From contig JALWEZ010000118.1 in assembly GCA_027039165.1 (NCBI GenBank), positions 1 to 12,168 of the forward strand: 12,168 nt of DNA, read 5' to 3'. The position numbers and the translations under genes are program-made. The stretch's first letter is position 1, and each line of letters begins with the position of its first letter. The notes under the pieces were generated by a model. It saw only the letters and a program-made list of their open reading frames with translations, searched no databases and was not told the DNA's origin. Shown one piece after another: positions 1 to 6,437 of the stretch. This stretch comes from Candidatus Moraniibacteriota bacterium. GTDB lineage: Bacteria; Patescibacteriota; Minisyncoccia; Moranbacterales; GCA-2747515.

Positions 1-44
1 ACCCGATGAGTTCTACTAATCTCTACAAAAGACTTTCTTCTCAT
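1..44 (-). CDS. 5' end of an unidentified gene, cut by the window edge
   Basis: An ATG at 44-42 opens a frame that stays open to the left edge and gives MRRKSFVEISRTHR, 14 residues. I do not recognise the product from so little sequence. The support is mainly its context: a well-formed promoter lies upstream (111-83) and the terminator of the neighbouring gene lies behind that, so a transcription unit should begin here. An AAGGAG motif on the minus strand (66-61) sits about 16 nt before the ATG, further than usual for a ribosome binding site. A second ATG at 69-67 meets a stop after 17 codons. Confidence 0.45.
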   Translation of the reverse strand, partial: MRRKSFVEISRTHR

Positions 45-82
45 AGCTCCAGAGTGATATCTCCTTCATAGCTTGTAAATAA

Positions 83-111
83 AGTATATCAAAACTCTTA
101 CATTTTGTAAA
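83..111 (-). promoter_or_regulatory. Sigma-70-type promoter for the left-edge gene
   Basis: On the minus strand TTTACA (111-106) is followed by a 17-nt spacer and TATACT (88-83). Each hexamer matches the vegetative consensus at 5 of 6 positions and the spacing is ideal. The predicted start of transcription is near 76, leaving a leader of about 30 nt before the ATG at 44. It sits directly after the terminator at 164-122, as expected for a new transcription unit. Confidence 0.6.
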
Positions 112-121
112 ATTTTTACAT

Positions 122-164
122 AAATAAAAACAACCACTAAATTTAAATAAGTTTATAGTGATTG
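122..164 (-). terminator. Intrinsic terminator after the 178-1185 gene
   Basis: Read on the minus strand, CAATCACTA (164-156) pairs with TAGTGGTTG (139-131) as a 9-bp stem with one G-T wobble and a 16-nt AT-rich loop. It is followed at once by TTTTTATTT. It starts 13 nt beyond the TAA of the upstream gene. The stem is modest in G+C but the layout is that of a Rho-independent terminator. Confidence 0.6.
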
Positions 165-177
165 AATTTAACTTAGA

Positions 178-1185
178 TTATTCTACTCTTATTGCTTCTC
201 CTCTATTGAGAGCATCTCTTTGTTCTTTAGTCCACCCATCAGATTCATCAAGTGGAATATCATCATCCTCATCTTTATCCTCATCTATTTTTTCCATCTC
301 TTTACGCATTTTTTCTTCTTCTTTTTTTATGCTTTCATAACTCCTAACTCCCAAAATATCTAATTGTTTCTGAGTCAAAAAGCTTTTAAGTTTATCATAA
401 TATAATTTTTCTATCTCATCCTCTTTCTTTTTAAATAAAGAAAAATTATCATCTTTTTCAAATTGTTTGTTTATTTTATATTCTTCTTTGATTCTCCATT
501 CAACTATCTCAAGAGCATTTTTCTTTTCTTCTTCTGTGAAATGCTTATCTAAATCTTTTGCAGAATGTATGTTATATTTTTTCTTATTTACATCAAAAGC
601 CATCAAAAATTCATTTTCCTTTATTGCTTCTATATCAAGAAAAGCTGAATCTTCTCCCTCTTTATACATCTTTTTGAATTCTTCATCTGTCAAAATTTTT
701 CTTTCCTTTTCCATCGTTTGTCTTGAATTTTCATTCATAGCTTCAAAAACCTGAATATGCGAAAGCTTATTATTTGCATAATCATCAAGAATAACCTCAT
801 GCTTATATGCCAATTCATATGTAATATCTAGAAGTTTTTTAATCTTTTCTTCACTTAAATCATCTCCACAATCAAATTTAAAAGAATCTATCATTTCAGC
901 CTCAAAACCTCTATCTCCATATCTAGGTGCGTGATTTATTTTATCTTTTTGCTTTTTGTTTGGCACACCGATTTGTGCTACATAGTTTTTGATAAAATCA
1001 CCCTCAGACTCAGAAGATGTCTTTTTATTTAAGTTCATATTTTTATTTGATTTATCTGCCACTAAAACTTCTTTGTTGGACTTATTATTCACATTTTGCT
1101 TTATTTTTGCACTAGTATAATACATCAACCCTCCCACAATAAGTGTTATTATTACAATCAAATTTATTAGTATTGCTTTTTTCAT
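178..1185 (-). CDS. Hypothetical membrane-anchored, highly charged protein
   Basis: I do not recognise this 335-residue protein. Residues 3-22 are one hydrophobic segment preceded by Lys-Lys, so it is either an N-terminal anchor or an uncleaved signal. The rest is very rich in Lys, Glu and Asp, predicted helical and extracytoplasmic, with a short acidic run near residues 303-315 (EDKDEDDD). Two helical stretches each carry an LT-x-x-Q/E-like motif (LTDEEF and LTQKQL), faintly like Spy/CpxP periplasmic proteins; this is a weak resemblance, not an assignment. An upstream ATG at 1239 would add 18 residues, but a strong promoter (1251-1224) overlaps it, so transcription should begin after that codon. 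I therefore chose 1185. The gene is monocistronic: own promoter, own terminator. Confidence 0.8.
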   Translation of the reverse strand: MKKAILINLIVIITLIVGGLMYYTSAKIKQNVNNKSNKEVLVADKSNKNMNLNKKTSSESEGDFIKNYVAQIGVPNKKQKDKINHAPRYGDRGFEAEMIDSFKFDCGDDLSEEKIKKLLDITYELAYKHEVILDDYANNKLSHIQVFEAMNENSRQTMEKERKILTDEEFKKMYKEGEDSAFLDIEAIKENEFLMAFDVNKKKYNIHSAKDLDKHFTEEEKKNALEIVEWRIKEEYKINKQFEKDDNFSLFKKKEDEIEKLYYDKLKSFLTQKQLDILGVRSYESIKKEEEKMRKEMEKIDEDKDEDDDIPLDESDGWTKEQRDALNRGEAIRVE

Positions 1186-1223
1186 AATTTTTGAATAAAT
1201 GTTTTTAAATTTAACTATCTTTA

Positions 1224-1251
1224 ATAATAAAGTATTCATTTAACTTGTCAA
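1224..1251 (-). promoter_or_regulatory. Strong promoter that decides the start of the 178-1185 gene
   Basis: On the minus strand a perfect -35 box TTGACA (1251-1246) is followed by a 16-nt spacer and TATTAT (1229-1224; 5 of 6). Transcription would start near 1217, downstream of the ATG at 1239 and about 32 nt before the ATG at 1185. The longer reading frame therefore cannot be translated in full from this promoter. Confidence 0.65.
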
Positions 1252-1295
1252 TGTTATTTTTTTCACGACCTCTATATTAAAAACTACACTGAAAT

Positions 1296-1859
1296 TTACA
1301 CGTGGTATTTTTTAAGTTCTTTTCTAAGTTCTTTTTGGTTTGGAATTTTCTTTTCTACAAGACTCCAAAACTTTTGCGAATGATTCATTTCTCTTAAATG
1401 ACATAATTCATGAACTACTATATAATCTTGTAAATATTTCGGAAGGATTAAAATTTTTACATTAAAACTTAAATTTTTATTTGAACTACAGCTACCCCAT
1501 CTGGTCTTTTGTGCTCTTATGGTTACTTTTTTGTATTTAAATTTATAGTGATTATTAAAAAACTCCAGTCTCTCTTGAACCAAATCAAAAGCAACACTTT
1601 TTAAGTTATCTAAAACTTTTTCATCAAAAGTTATTTTACTACTCACTGGTTTAGTTTTTTTCACCACCCCTACAATCCACTCACTTTTTTCTAAAATTAA
1701 TTTTTCAATTACATATATAAGAGCTAATCTCGGCGCAGAAACTATAACCTCACCATTTCTTACTTTGAGTATTATGTTTTTTTGCCCTCTGTTCTTTTTT
1801 AATGTATACTCTATATTTTCCCCGCAAATTAGTATACTTCTTTTTGAAATTTTATTCAT
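1296..1859 (-). CDS. YgjP-type (DUF45) zinc metalloprotease-like protein
   Basis: This 187-residue protein has the YgjP/DUF45 hallmarks: an N-terminal beta-rich part, the motif RWGSCSS at residues 120-126, and the zinc site HELCH at 150-154 with a third His at 160 in the context NHSQKFW. His150, His154 and His160 should bind zinc, with Glu151 as the catalytic base. The length is slightly below the usual figure of about 230. Family members are predicted cytoplasmic metal-dependent hydrolases of the SprT/M48-like fold; the natural substrate is not known to me. The ATG overlaps the last 8 nt of the upstream GH1 gene, so the two are translationally coupled. A GAGGAG run abuts the ATG with no spacing, too close to act as a normal ribosome binding site. 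Confidence 0.88.
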   Translation of the reverse strand: MNKISKRSILICGENIEYTLKKNRGQKNIILKVRNGEVIVSAPRLALIYVIEKLILEKSEWIVGVVKKTKPVSSKITFDEKVLDNLKSVAFDLVQERLEFFNNHYKFKYKKVTIRAQKTRWGSCSSNKNLSFNVKILILPKYLQDYIVVHELCHLREMNHSQKFWSLVEKKIPNQKELRKELKKYHV

Positions 1860-3063
1860 CTCCTCTAATTATATCTTTGTATACAAAAAAACTATCCCTT
1901 TTGGTTCTCTTTAAATTTTTTCTATTTATCTCTACAAGTCCAAATCTAAAATCATATCCACTAGTCCACTCAAATGCATCAGCTAATGCATAATGAAAAT
2001 ACCCTCTCACATCTACACCCTCACTCATCGCTTTTTTCATAAAAAACACGCTTTTTCTCAAAAACTCAATACGTGCAATGTCTTTTTTACCTAAATCTGT
2101 AGGTTTTCCGTTCTCAAGTATATAAATTGGTTTTTTGTACTTTTTTACTTGCACTAGTACCCTATAGAGTCCTGGTGGGAAATCCCTCCAAACTTCAGGA
2201 TCTGGCCAATTCGCTGTACTTCTAAAGCCCAAAATACCCCCTTCTTTTTTCCTAAACCCACAAAACTCCAATTTATCTGAAGTATAATAGTTTAAACCTA
2301 TAAAATCACTAGTTGAGTTAAGTCTCCAAAGAAAATAACTTACTCTAAATATTTTTGAAATTTTTACAGCAACATTTTCCAAAAAATTATTGTTTTTTGA
2401 ACCTAAATCATTCCACAGATGAGCTGATGAAATTTTGGTTTTTGGATATTTTTGCTTCCAAAGTTTATACGCATCTTTGTGAAAAGCTATTAAATTATTG
2501 ATAACACCCAAAGCAATTAGTGGATTTTTTCTAAACGGAGGCCTTTGTGCCAGAAGAAAGCTTGTACCCACAAAAACCATAGGCTCATTTAAAACAATTA
2601 CCATATCCACCAAATCTCCAAGCTCATCTCTAATAATTTTTACAAAGTTTTTAAATTTTTCTCTAACTATCTTACTTTGCAATTTGTATTTTTGCTCTAT
2701 ATAACTTGGAAATGTATAGTGCCACAGACCAAGAATTACTTTTATGTCTCTTTTTTTCACGTCAAGCAAAATTTCTCTGTAGTGAGCAATTACATCTGCG
2801 TCATATTCATCTTCTTTAATTTCTACCCTCCCCCAATCAATGCTCAATCTATAAGCTCTCACTCCCAATTCTTCTAGCAAATCATGATCTTCTTTAAACC
2901 TATTCCAATAATCGTTTGCCAAGTCGCATCTTGGCACAAGAGAGCGTCTTGCCCACGTGTCCCAATTGTTTGTTGTACAATTTCCCTCAACCTGCTGTCC
3001 AACTTGAGTAACTCCCCACAAAAAATCTTTCTTATTTTTTCTTATTTTCTTTTGGTCTTTCAT
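1852..3063 (-). CDS. Glycoside hydrolase family 1 (beta-glucosidase-like)
   Basis: This is a 403-residue (beta/alpha)8 retaining glycosidase, probably cytoplasmic since no signal peptide is seen. Visible GH1 motifs in order are DFLWGV at the N-terminus with QQVEG (residues 23-27), RLSIDWGR (72-79), WHYTFP (114-119), the acid/base motif LNEP with Glu160, GLNYY (256-260), the nucleophile motif LENG with Glu317, and ADAFEW followed by GYDFRFGL (361-375). Both catalytic Glu residues are present. It is shorter than the usual 440-480 residues, and the canonical WSLLDNFEW motif reads YALADAFEW, so the sugar-binding site is changed and the substrate cannot be named. I start at 3063 rather than the ATG at 3102: the palindromic promoter lies between them, and the extra 13 residues do not resemble GH1. 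It is followed by the overlapping YgjP-type gene. Confidence 0.9.
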   Translation of the reverse strand: MKDQKKIRKNKKDFLWGVTQVGQQVEGNCTTNNWDTWARRSLVPRCDLANDYWNRFKEDHDLLEELGVRAYRLSIDWGRVEIKEDEYDADVIAHYREILLDVKKRDIKVILGLWHYTFPSYIEQKYKLQSKIVREKFKNFVKIIRDELGDLVDMVIVLNEPMVFVGTSFLLAQRPPFRKNPLIALGVINNLIAFHKDAYKLWKQKYPKTKISSAHLWNDLGSKNNNFLENVAVKISKIFRVSYFLWRLNSTSDFIGLNYYTSDKLEFCGFRKKEGGILGFRSTANWPDPEVWRDFPPGLYRVLVQVKKYKKPIYILENGKPTDLGKKDIARIEFLRKSVFFMKKAMSEGVDVRGYFHYALADAFEWTSGYDFRFGLVEINRKNLKRTKRDSFFVYKDIIRGDE

Positions 3064-3066
3064 ATT

Positions 3067-3084
3067 TTTATAGTATACTATAAA
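3067..3084. promoter_or_regulatory. Perfect 18-bp palindrome: bidirectional promoter core
   Basis: TTTATAGTATACTATAAA is its own reverse complement. It contains TATACT on the plus strand (3074-3079) and TATACT on the minus strand (3077-3072), two overlapping -10 boxes in opposite directions. The minus box lies 8 nt before the GH1 ATG and the plus box 23 nt before the phosphatase ATG. A weak plus-strand -35 (TTGGTC, 3052-3057) lies 16 nt upstream; no good minus -35 is evident. It could also be a regulator site; I cannot tell these roles apart from sequence. Confidence 0.6.
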
Positions 3085-3102
3085 TACATTAATTTTACAC
3101 AT

Positions 3103-4023
3103 ATGAAAACCCTAGAAACTTATTTAGAAGAAAAAAACGTTGACTTTGATTTACAAAAAATAATTATTTCACTCTCAAGAGCAAGTAAATACGTAAATGC
3201 TCAAATACGTATGAAAGACACAGAAAAATGTGGTGATGAGAATCTTTCAGGAGACGTACAATCAACTCTAGATATAGAATCAGACAAGATAATTCAAAAA
3301 CATTTAGAAAATACTCAAATTGTAAAAACTATAGCAAGCGAAGAAAAAGATAGTGTTTCAATAAACAAAAAAGCAAAAAAAGATTATTTTGTGGCCTATG
3401 ATCCATATGATGGAGGCTCCGTGGGAGACGTCAATATTACATTTGGCTCAATTTTTGGAATTTGGTCTAGTAATCCTATAAACAAAACAGCTGGATCAAA
3501 TTTAGTTTCAGCTTGTTATGCTCTCTATGGCCCAAAGGTAACTTTTGTTTTTGCTCTAGAGAAAAATACTGTAGCTTTGTTTGAGTTAAATGAAGTAGGT
3601 GATTTTTTATTTTTAAAGGATAATTTCAAAATTTCAAAACAAGCAAAAACTTTTGCACCAGGAAATTTAAAAGCAATATCCCAATCAGAAGCGTATAAAA
3701 ATGTTTTTGATAATTGGGTTTCCTCTGGTAAAAAACTTCGCTATAGTGGAGCGCTTGTAACCGATGTAAATCATATATTACTCAAAGAAAGTGGAATATT
3801 TACCTATCCGTCAGACACAAATCACCCCAATGGCAGACTTAGACTTCTTTATGAAGGAGTACCTCTTGGATTCATACTAAAATGCGCTGGAGGTTGTGCA
3901 TATACCGAAAAAGGAACATCTTTATTTGATTTAAAAGTTAGCGATTATCACCAAAGAGCAAGTTTTGTACTGGGTTCAAGTAACGAAGTAAAAAATATAA
4001 CTAACATTTTTAAAACAGAGTAA
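3103..4023 (+). CDS. Class I fructose-1,6-/sedoheptulose-1,7-bisphosphatase
   Basis: This 306-residue protein removes the C1 phosphate from fructose-1,6-bisphosphate and/or sedoheptulose-1,7-bisphosphate in the cytoplasm, using divalent metal. Class I features are SEE (79-81), DPYDGGS (100-106, usual form DPLDGSS), KLRYSGALVTDVNH (211-224) and RLRLLYE with metal-ligand Glu251, then AGG (262-264). Several stretches look closer to the SBPase branch than to ordinary FBPase: GDVNITFGSIFGIW, FAPGNL (184-189), and TDVNHILLKESGIFT. DPLDG has become DPYDG but both Asp residues remain. The reading frame is open back to 2884, but homology begins at the ATG at 3103, which follows the palindromic promoter. 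It is divergent from GH1 and 55 nt upstream of sufS in the same direction. Confidence 0.88.
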   Translation: MKTLETYLEEKNVDFDLQKIIISLSRASKYVNAQIRMKDTEKCGDENLSGDVQSTLDIESDKIIQKHLENTQIVKTIASEEKDSVSINKKAKKDYFVAYDPYDGGSVGDVNITFGSIFGIWSSNPINKTAGSNLVSACYALYGPKVTFVFALEKNTVALFELNEVGDFLFLKDNFKISKQAKTFAPGNLKAISQSEAYKNVFDNWVSSGKKLRYSGALVTDVNHILLKESGIFTYPSDTNHPNGRLRLLYEGVPLGFILKCAGGCAYTEKGTSLFDLKVSDYHQRASFVLGSSNEVKNITNIFKTE

Positions 4024-4043
4024 AAGCACACTGTGTTCAAACC

Positions 4044-4070
4044 TTTACAACATCTATAAAAAATTATAAA
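4044..4070 (+). promoter_or_regulatory. Putative sufS promoter, leaderless type
   Basis: TTTACA (4044-4049), a 15-nt spacer and TATAAA (4065-4070) precede the sufS ATG, which begins only 8 nt after the -10 box. Transcription would start at or within a few bases of the start codon. The 15-nt spacer is short, so strength is uncertain. No terminator was seen after the phosphatase gene, so read-through into sufS is also possible. Confidence 0.4.
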
Positions 4071-4078
4071 ATTCAATC

Positions 4079-5308
4079 ATGAACACAATAAATACAGAAA
4101 AAATAAAGAAAGATTTTCAAATTTTTAAAAATAAACCTAATCTAGTTTATCTAGATAGTGGTGCAACATCATTTACACCAGACATTGTAGTTAAGTCAAT
4201 GGATGAGTATTACTATAAGTGCAGAGCAAATACATCACGTGGTGTTTATGAGTTGAGTGAAAAAGCAACTCAAAAGTATGAGAAAGTAAGACGAAAAGTA
4301 AAAAACTTTATAAACGCAAACGATGAGAGTGAAATAGTTTTTACTTCTGGAACTACTGCTAGTATAAATTTAGTTGCATTTGGTTTAAAAGACACTTTAA
4401 AGCACGACGATGAAATTTTAATAACTGCTTCAGAACACCATGCAAATTTAATTCCTTGGCAAAGACTAGTAAATAATGAAAATTTAAAGGTTTTAAATAT
4501 TAGTTCAACAGGAGAAATTGATTTAGATGAATTTAAAAACAAAATTTCAAAAAAAACAAAAGTATTGGCAATAGCTCATGTTTCAAATGTACTAGGAACC
4601 ATTTATCCTATTAAAGAATTAATAAAAATTGCGAAAAAAAATAATCCTCAAATAATAACAGTTATTGATGGTGCCCAAAGTGTGCCCCACATAAAAACTG
4701 ATGTTTTGGATTTAGATTGTGATTTTTTGACTTTTAGTGCTCACAAAATGTGCGGTCCAACTGGTGTTGGAGTATTGTATGGAAAAAAAACCAAATTAGA
4801 CAAACTTACCCCACTATTTACTGGAGGTGATATGATAGAGGAAGTAACATTCAAAAACTCAATTTTTACCGAAATTCCTCATAGATTAGAAGCAGGTAGC
4901 GCAAATATTTCTGGAGTTATTGGTCTTGGAAGTGCTATTGATTATATAGAAAATATAGGCATAGAAAATATTCGAAATCACGAGATAAAACTTTTGGAAT
5001 ATGCAACAAATAAATTAAAAGAAACTTTTGGAGATGAAATTGAAATATTTGGTCCCATTGACACAAAAAAACGAAGTGGTGTCATAAGTTTCAAATTTAA
5101 ATCTTACCATCCACATGACATAGCAAGTATACTAGACTCATATTCAAATATTTGCGTCCGCGCTGGAAATCACTGTGCTATGCCACTTCACAATGAAGTT
5201 TTGCATGTTTTAGCTACTACTCGAGCAAGTTTTTATTTTTACAATACAAAAAAAGATATTGATATTTTTGTAAAAGGTTTAAAAAAAGTTGAACAAATTT
5301 TAAAATAA
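4079..5308 (+). CDS. sufS: SufS-type cysteine desulfurase
   Basis: This 409-residue PLP-dependent class V aminotransferase-fold enzyme converts cysteine to alanine and passes the sulfur to a scaffold as a persulfide. Visible motifs are YLDSGATSFTP (24-34), TSGTTASINLVA (89-100), SEHHANLIPW (118-127), IDGAQSVPH with PLP-contacting Asp197, FSAHKMCGPTGVGVLYG with Schiff-base Lys223, and RAGNHCAMP with catalytic Cys366, then TTRASFYFYNT (380-390). Length and the RAGxHC context mark it as SufS (group II) rather than IscS/NifS. It is the first gene of a tight plus-strand cluster: sufU begins 4 nt after its stop, which fits a matched sulfur donor and acceptor. Confidence 0.96.
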   Translation: MNTINTEKIKKDFQIFKNKPNLVYLDSGATSFTPDIVVKSMDEYYYKCRANTSRGVYELSEKATQKYEKVRRKVKNFINANDESEIVFTSGTTASINLVAFGLKDTLKHDDEILITASEHHANLIPWQRLVNNENLKVLNISSTGEIDLDEFKNKISKKTKVLAIAHVSNVLGTIYPIKELIKIAKKNNPQIITVIDGAQSVPHIKTDVLDLDCDFLTFSAHKMCGPTGVGVLYGKKTKLDKLTPLFTGGDMIEEVTFKNSIFTEIPHRLEAGSANISGVIGLGSAIDYIENIGIENIRNHEIKLLEYATNKLKETFGDEIEIFGPIDTKKRSGVISFKFKSYHPHDIASILDSYSNICVRAGNHCAMPLHNEVLHVLATTRASFYFYNTKKDIDIFVKGLKKVEQILK

Positions 5309-5312
5309 ATTT

Positions 5313-5693
5313 ATGAGTATATATCAAGAACAAATTTTACAACATTATCATAATCCATCAAATAATGGGATACTACAAAACTCAACTCACTCTAGTAGTA
5401 GAAATAATCCAACCTGTGGTGATAAAATGAGAATAGATATGATAATTAAAGATAATAAAATCACTGATATTTCTTTTTCTGGAGAAGGTTGTGCTATTTC
5501 CCAAGCAACTGCAAGTATGCTTACAGAGCAACTAAAAGGAGAAAAAATAGAAAAATTAAACAACATGACCAAAGAAGATATTATATCTATACTTGGTATA
5601 GAGCTTAGTCATGCTAGACTAAAATGCGCGCTTCTTTCTCTTGAAACTGCGCAAAAAGCATTAAATAACCCTAAATACAATGAAAAAAGATAA
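5313..5693 (+). CDS. sufU: SufU-like Fe-S scaffold / sulfur acceptor
   Basis: This 126-residue IscU/SufU-fold protein has the three ligand cysteines in order: Cys35 in NPTCGD with Asp37, Cys60 in GEGCAIS, and Cys105 in RLKCALLS. As in SufU, Lys104 precedes the last Cys, where IscU has His. In known SufU, the zinc held by these residues is part of the sulfur transfer from SufS. The spacing Cys60-Cys105 (45) is close to IscU (about 43) and shorter than Bacillus SufU (about 62), so the usual SufU insertion is absent. It lies 4 nt after sufS and overlaps the next gene by 14 nt, pointing to one operon. Confidence 0.92.
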   Translation: MSIYQEQILQHYHNPSNNGILQNSTHSSSRNNPTCGDKMRIDMIIKDNKITDISFSGEGCAISQATASMLTEQLKGEKIEKLNNMTKEDIISILGIELSHARLKCALLSLETAQKALNNPKYNEKR

Positions 5694-5988
5694 CAAAAGA
5701 AATTCAAAAATCCTTAATTTATTAAGGCACGTAATAGATCCAGAACTTCAAATTCCAATCGTTGAAATGGGTTTAATTTATGAAGCGAAACTCAAAGAAA
5801 AAACAGCCTTTATAGTTATGACCCTTACAACAGTAGGCTGTCCTTTATTTAGCGTTATAGAAAGTGACATAAAAGAAGCACTTCTTACCTCTAAAGATAT
5901 AGAAAAAGTAGAAATTGAACTAACTTTTGACCCACCTTGGCATCCTGGTATGATGAGTGAGCAATATCGATTAGAATTTGGATTATAA
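5680..5988 (+). CDS. MIP18/DUF59 family Fe-S maturation factor (SufT-like)
   Basis: This 102-residue protein has the DUF59/MIP18 pattern: DPELQIPIVEMGLIYEA (20-36), MTLTTVGCPL with conserved Cys54 (47-56), and DPPWHPGMMSEQYR (84-97). Relatives (SufT, PaaD, eukaryotic MIP18) help deliver or mature Fe-S clusters. The ATG lies inside the 3' end of sufU (14-nt overlap), so it is translationally coupled to the sulfur-transfer pair, which supports a role in Fe-S biogenesis rather than phenylacetate degradation. It ends 13 nt from the convergent gene at 6002, with no clear terminator between them. Confidence 0.9.
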   Translation: MKKDNKRNSKILNLLRHVIDPELQIPIVEMGLIYEAKLKEKTAFIVMTLTTVGCPLFSVIESDIKEALLTSKDIEKVEIELTFDPPWHPGMMSEQYRLEFGL

Positions 5989-6001
5989 AATTTAACTAAA
6001 A

Positions 6002-6412
6002 TTACTCTATTATCTCAGCGTCTTTTATATTATCTTTGTCGTTTAACTTTTTTTCTATTTTTTCTACATTTTTTTTCTCTTCTTGTGTACCTGTTTTTTG
6101 ATTTAGTATTGAAAGATTTATTATTGATACAAGATAAACTATAGCTGTTGCTAAATGCAAAGCCCAGCCTACAAACGGTAATGCTCCAACAAAACTTATA
6201 AAAATTCCCATTATAGGTGCCGCAAAACCTCTACCAGCAATAGCTGCTATTATCAAAACTATAACACTTAATATAAATTCAAAAACATATAAACCTCCAC
6301 TAGTCAAAACAAAAGCAGTAAACCAACTTATAAAAGGAACGGCTAAAAATAATTCAAAAATTAACCCTAATATAAATACAATTTTTAAGCTCAATATTTT
6401 ATTATCTTTCAT
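6002..6412 (-). CDS. Small polytopic membrane protein with charged tail, unknown function
   Basis: I do not recognise this 136-residue protein. Hydrophobic segments at about residues 9-28, 41-60, 63-80 and 84-103 suggest four membrane helices. Residues 106-136 form a Lys/Glu/Asp-rich tail that is probably cytoplasmic and may be coiled. The loops contain Pro and Gly (VPFISW and GALPFVGW), and the two look like a loose internal duplication of a V/LPF-[IV]-x-W motif. It begins 25 nt after the miaB stop on the same strand, so it is probably co-transcribed. No ribosome binding site is visible before the ATG. Confidence 0.75.
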   Translation of the reverse strand: MKDNKILSLKIVFILGLIFELFLAVPFISWFTAFVLTSGGLYVFEFILSVIVLIIAAIAGRGFAAPIMGIFISFVGALPFVGWALHLATAIVYLVSIINLSILNQKTGTQEEKKNVEKIEKKLNDKDNIKDAEIIE

Positions 6413-6437
6413 TTTTTTAAATTAATAAATTAATTAT

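Noticed and set aside
1..44. Naming the left-edge gene as alanine racemase from a faint VEIS-like N-terminus
   Set aside because: Fourteen residues are too few and the match is not specific.
467..754. Plus-strand Ser/Phe-rich reading frame opposite the 178-1185 gene (also 158-340)
   Set aside because: These are antisense shadows of a Lys/Glu-rich gene, with low-complexity Ser/Phe composition and no promoter.
1186..1239. Upstream ATG (1239) for the charged membrane protein
   Set aside because: It lies between the -35 and -10 boxes of the promoter. The ATG at 1185 gives a conventional MKKA-type anchor start.
2884..3102. N-terminal extension of the phosphatase
   Set aside because: It is antisense to GH1 and crosses the palindromic promoter. 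Class I FBPase homology begins at the ATG at 3103.
3064..3102. Upstream ATG (3102) for GH1
   Set aside because: It would place the palindromic -10 region inside the coding sequence, and the extra 13 residues do not resemble GH1.
4026..4036. Short inverted repeat ACAC-T-GTGT between the phosphatase gene and sufS as a terminator
   Set aside because: The stem is only about 4 bp, cannot form with a one-base loop, and no T-run follows.
6420..6435. Inverted repeat AATTAAT-AA-ATTAATT after miaB as a terminator
   Set aside because: The stem is A/T only and very short-looped; such repeats arise easily in AT-rich spacers. Co-transcription with the downstream gene remains more likely.
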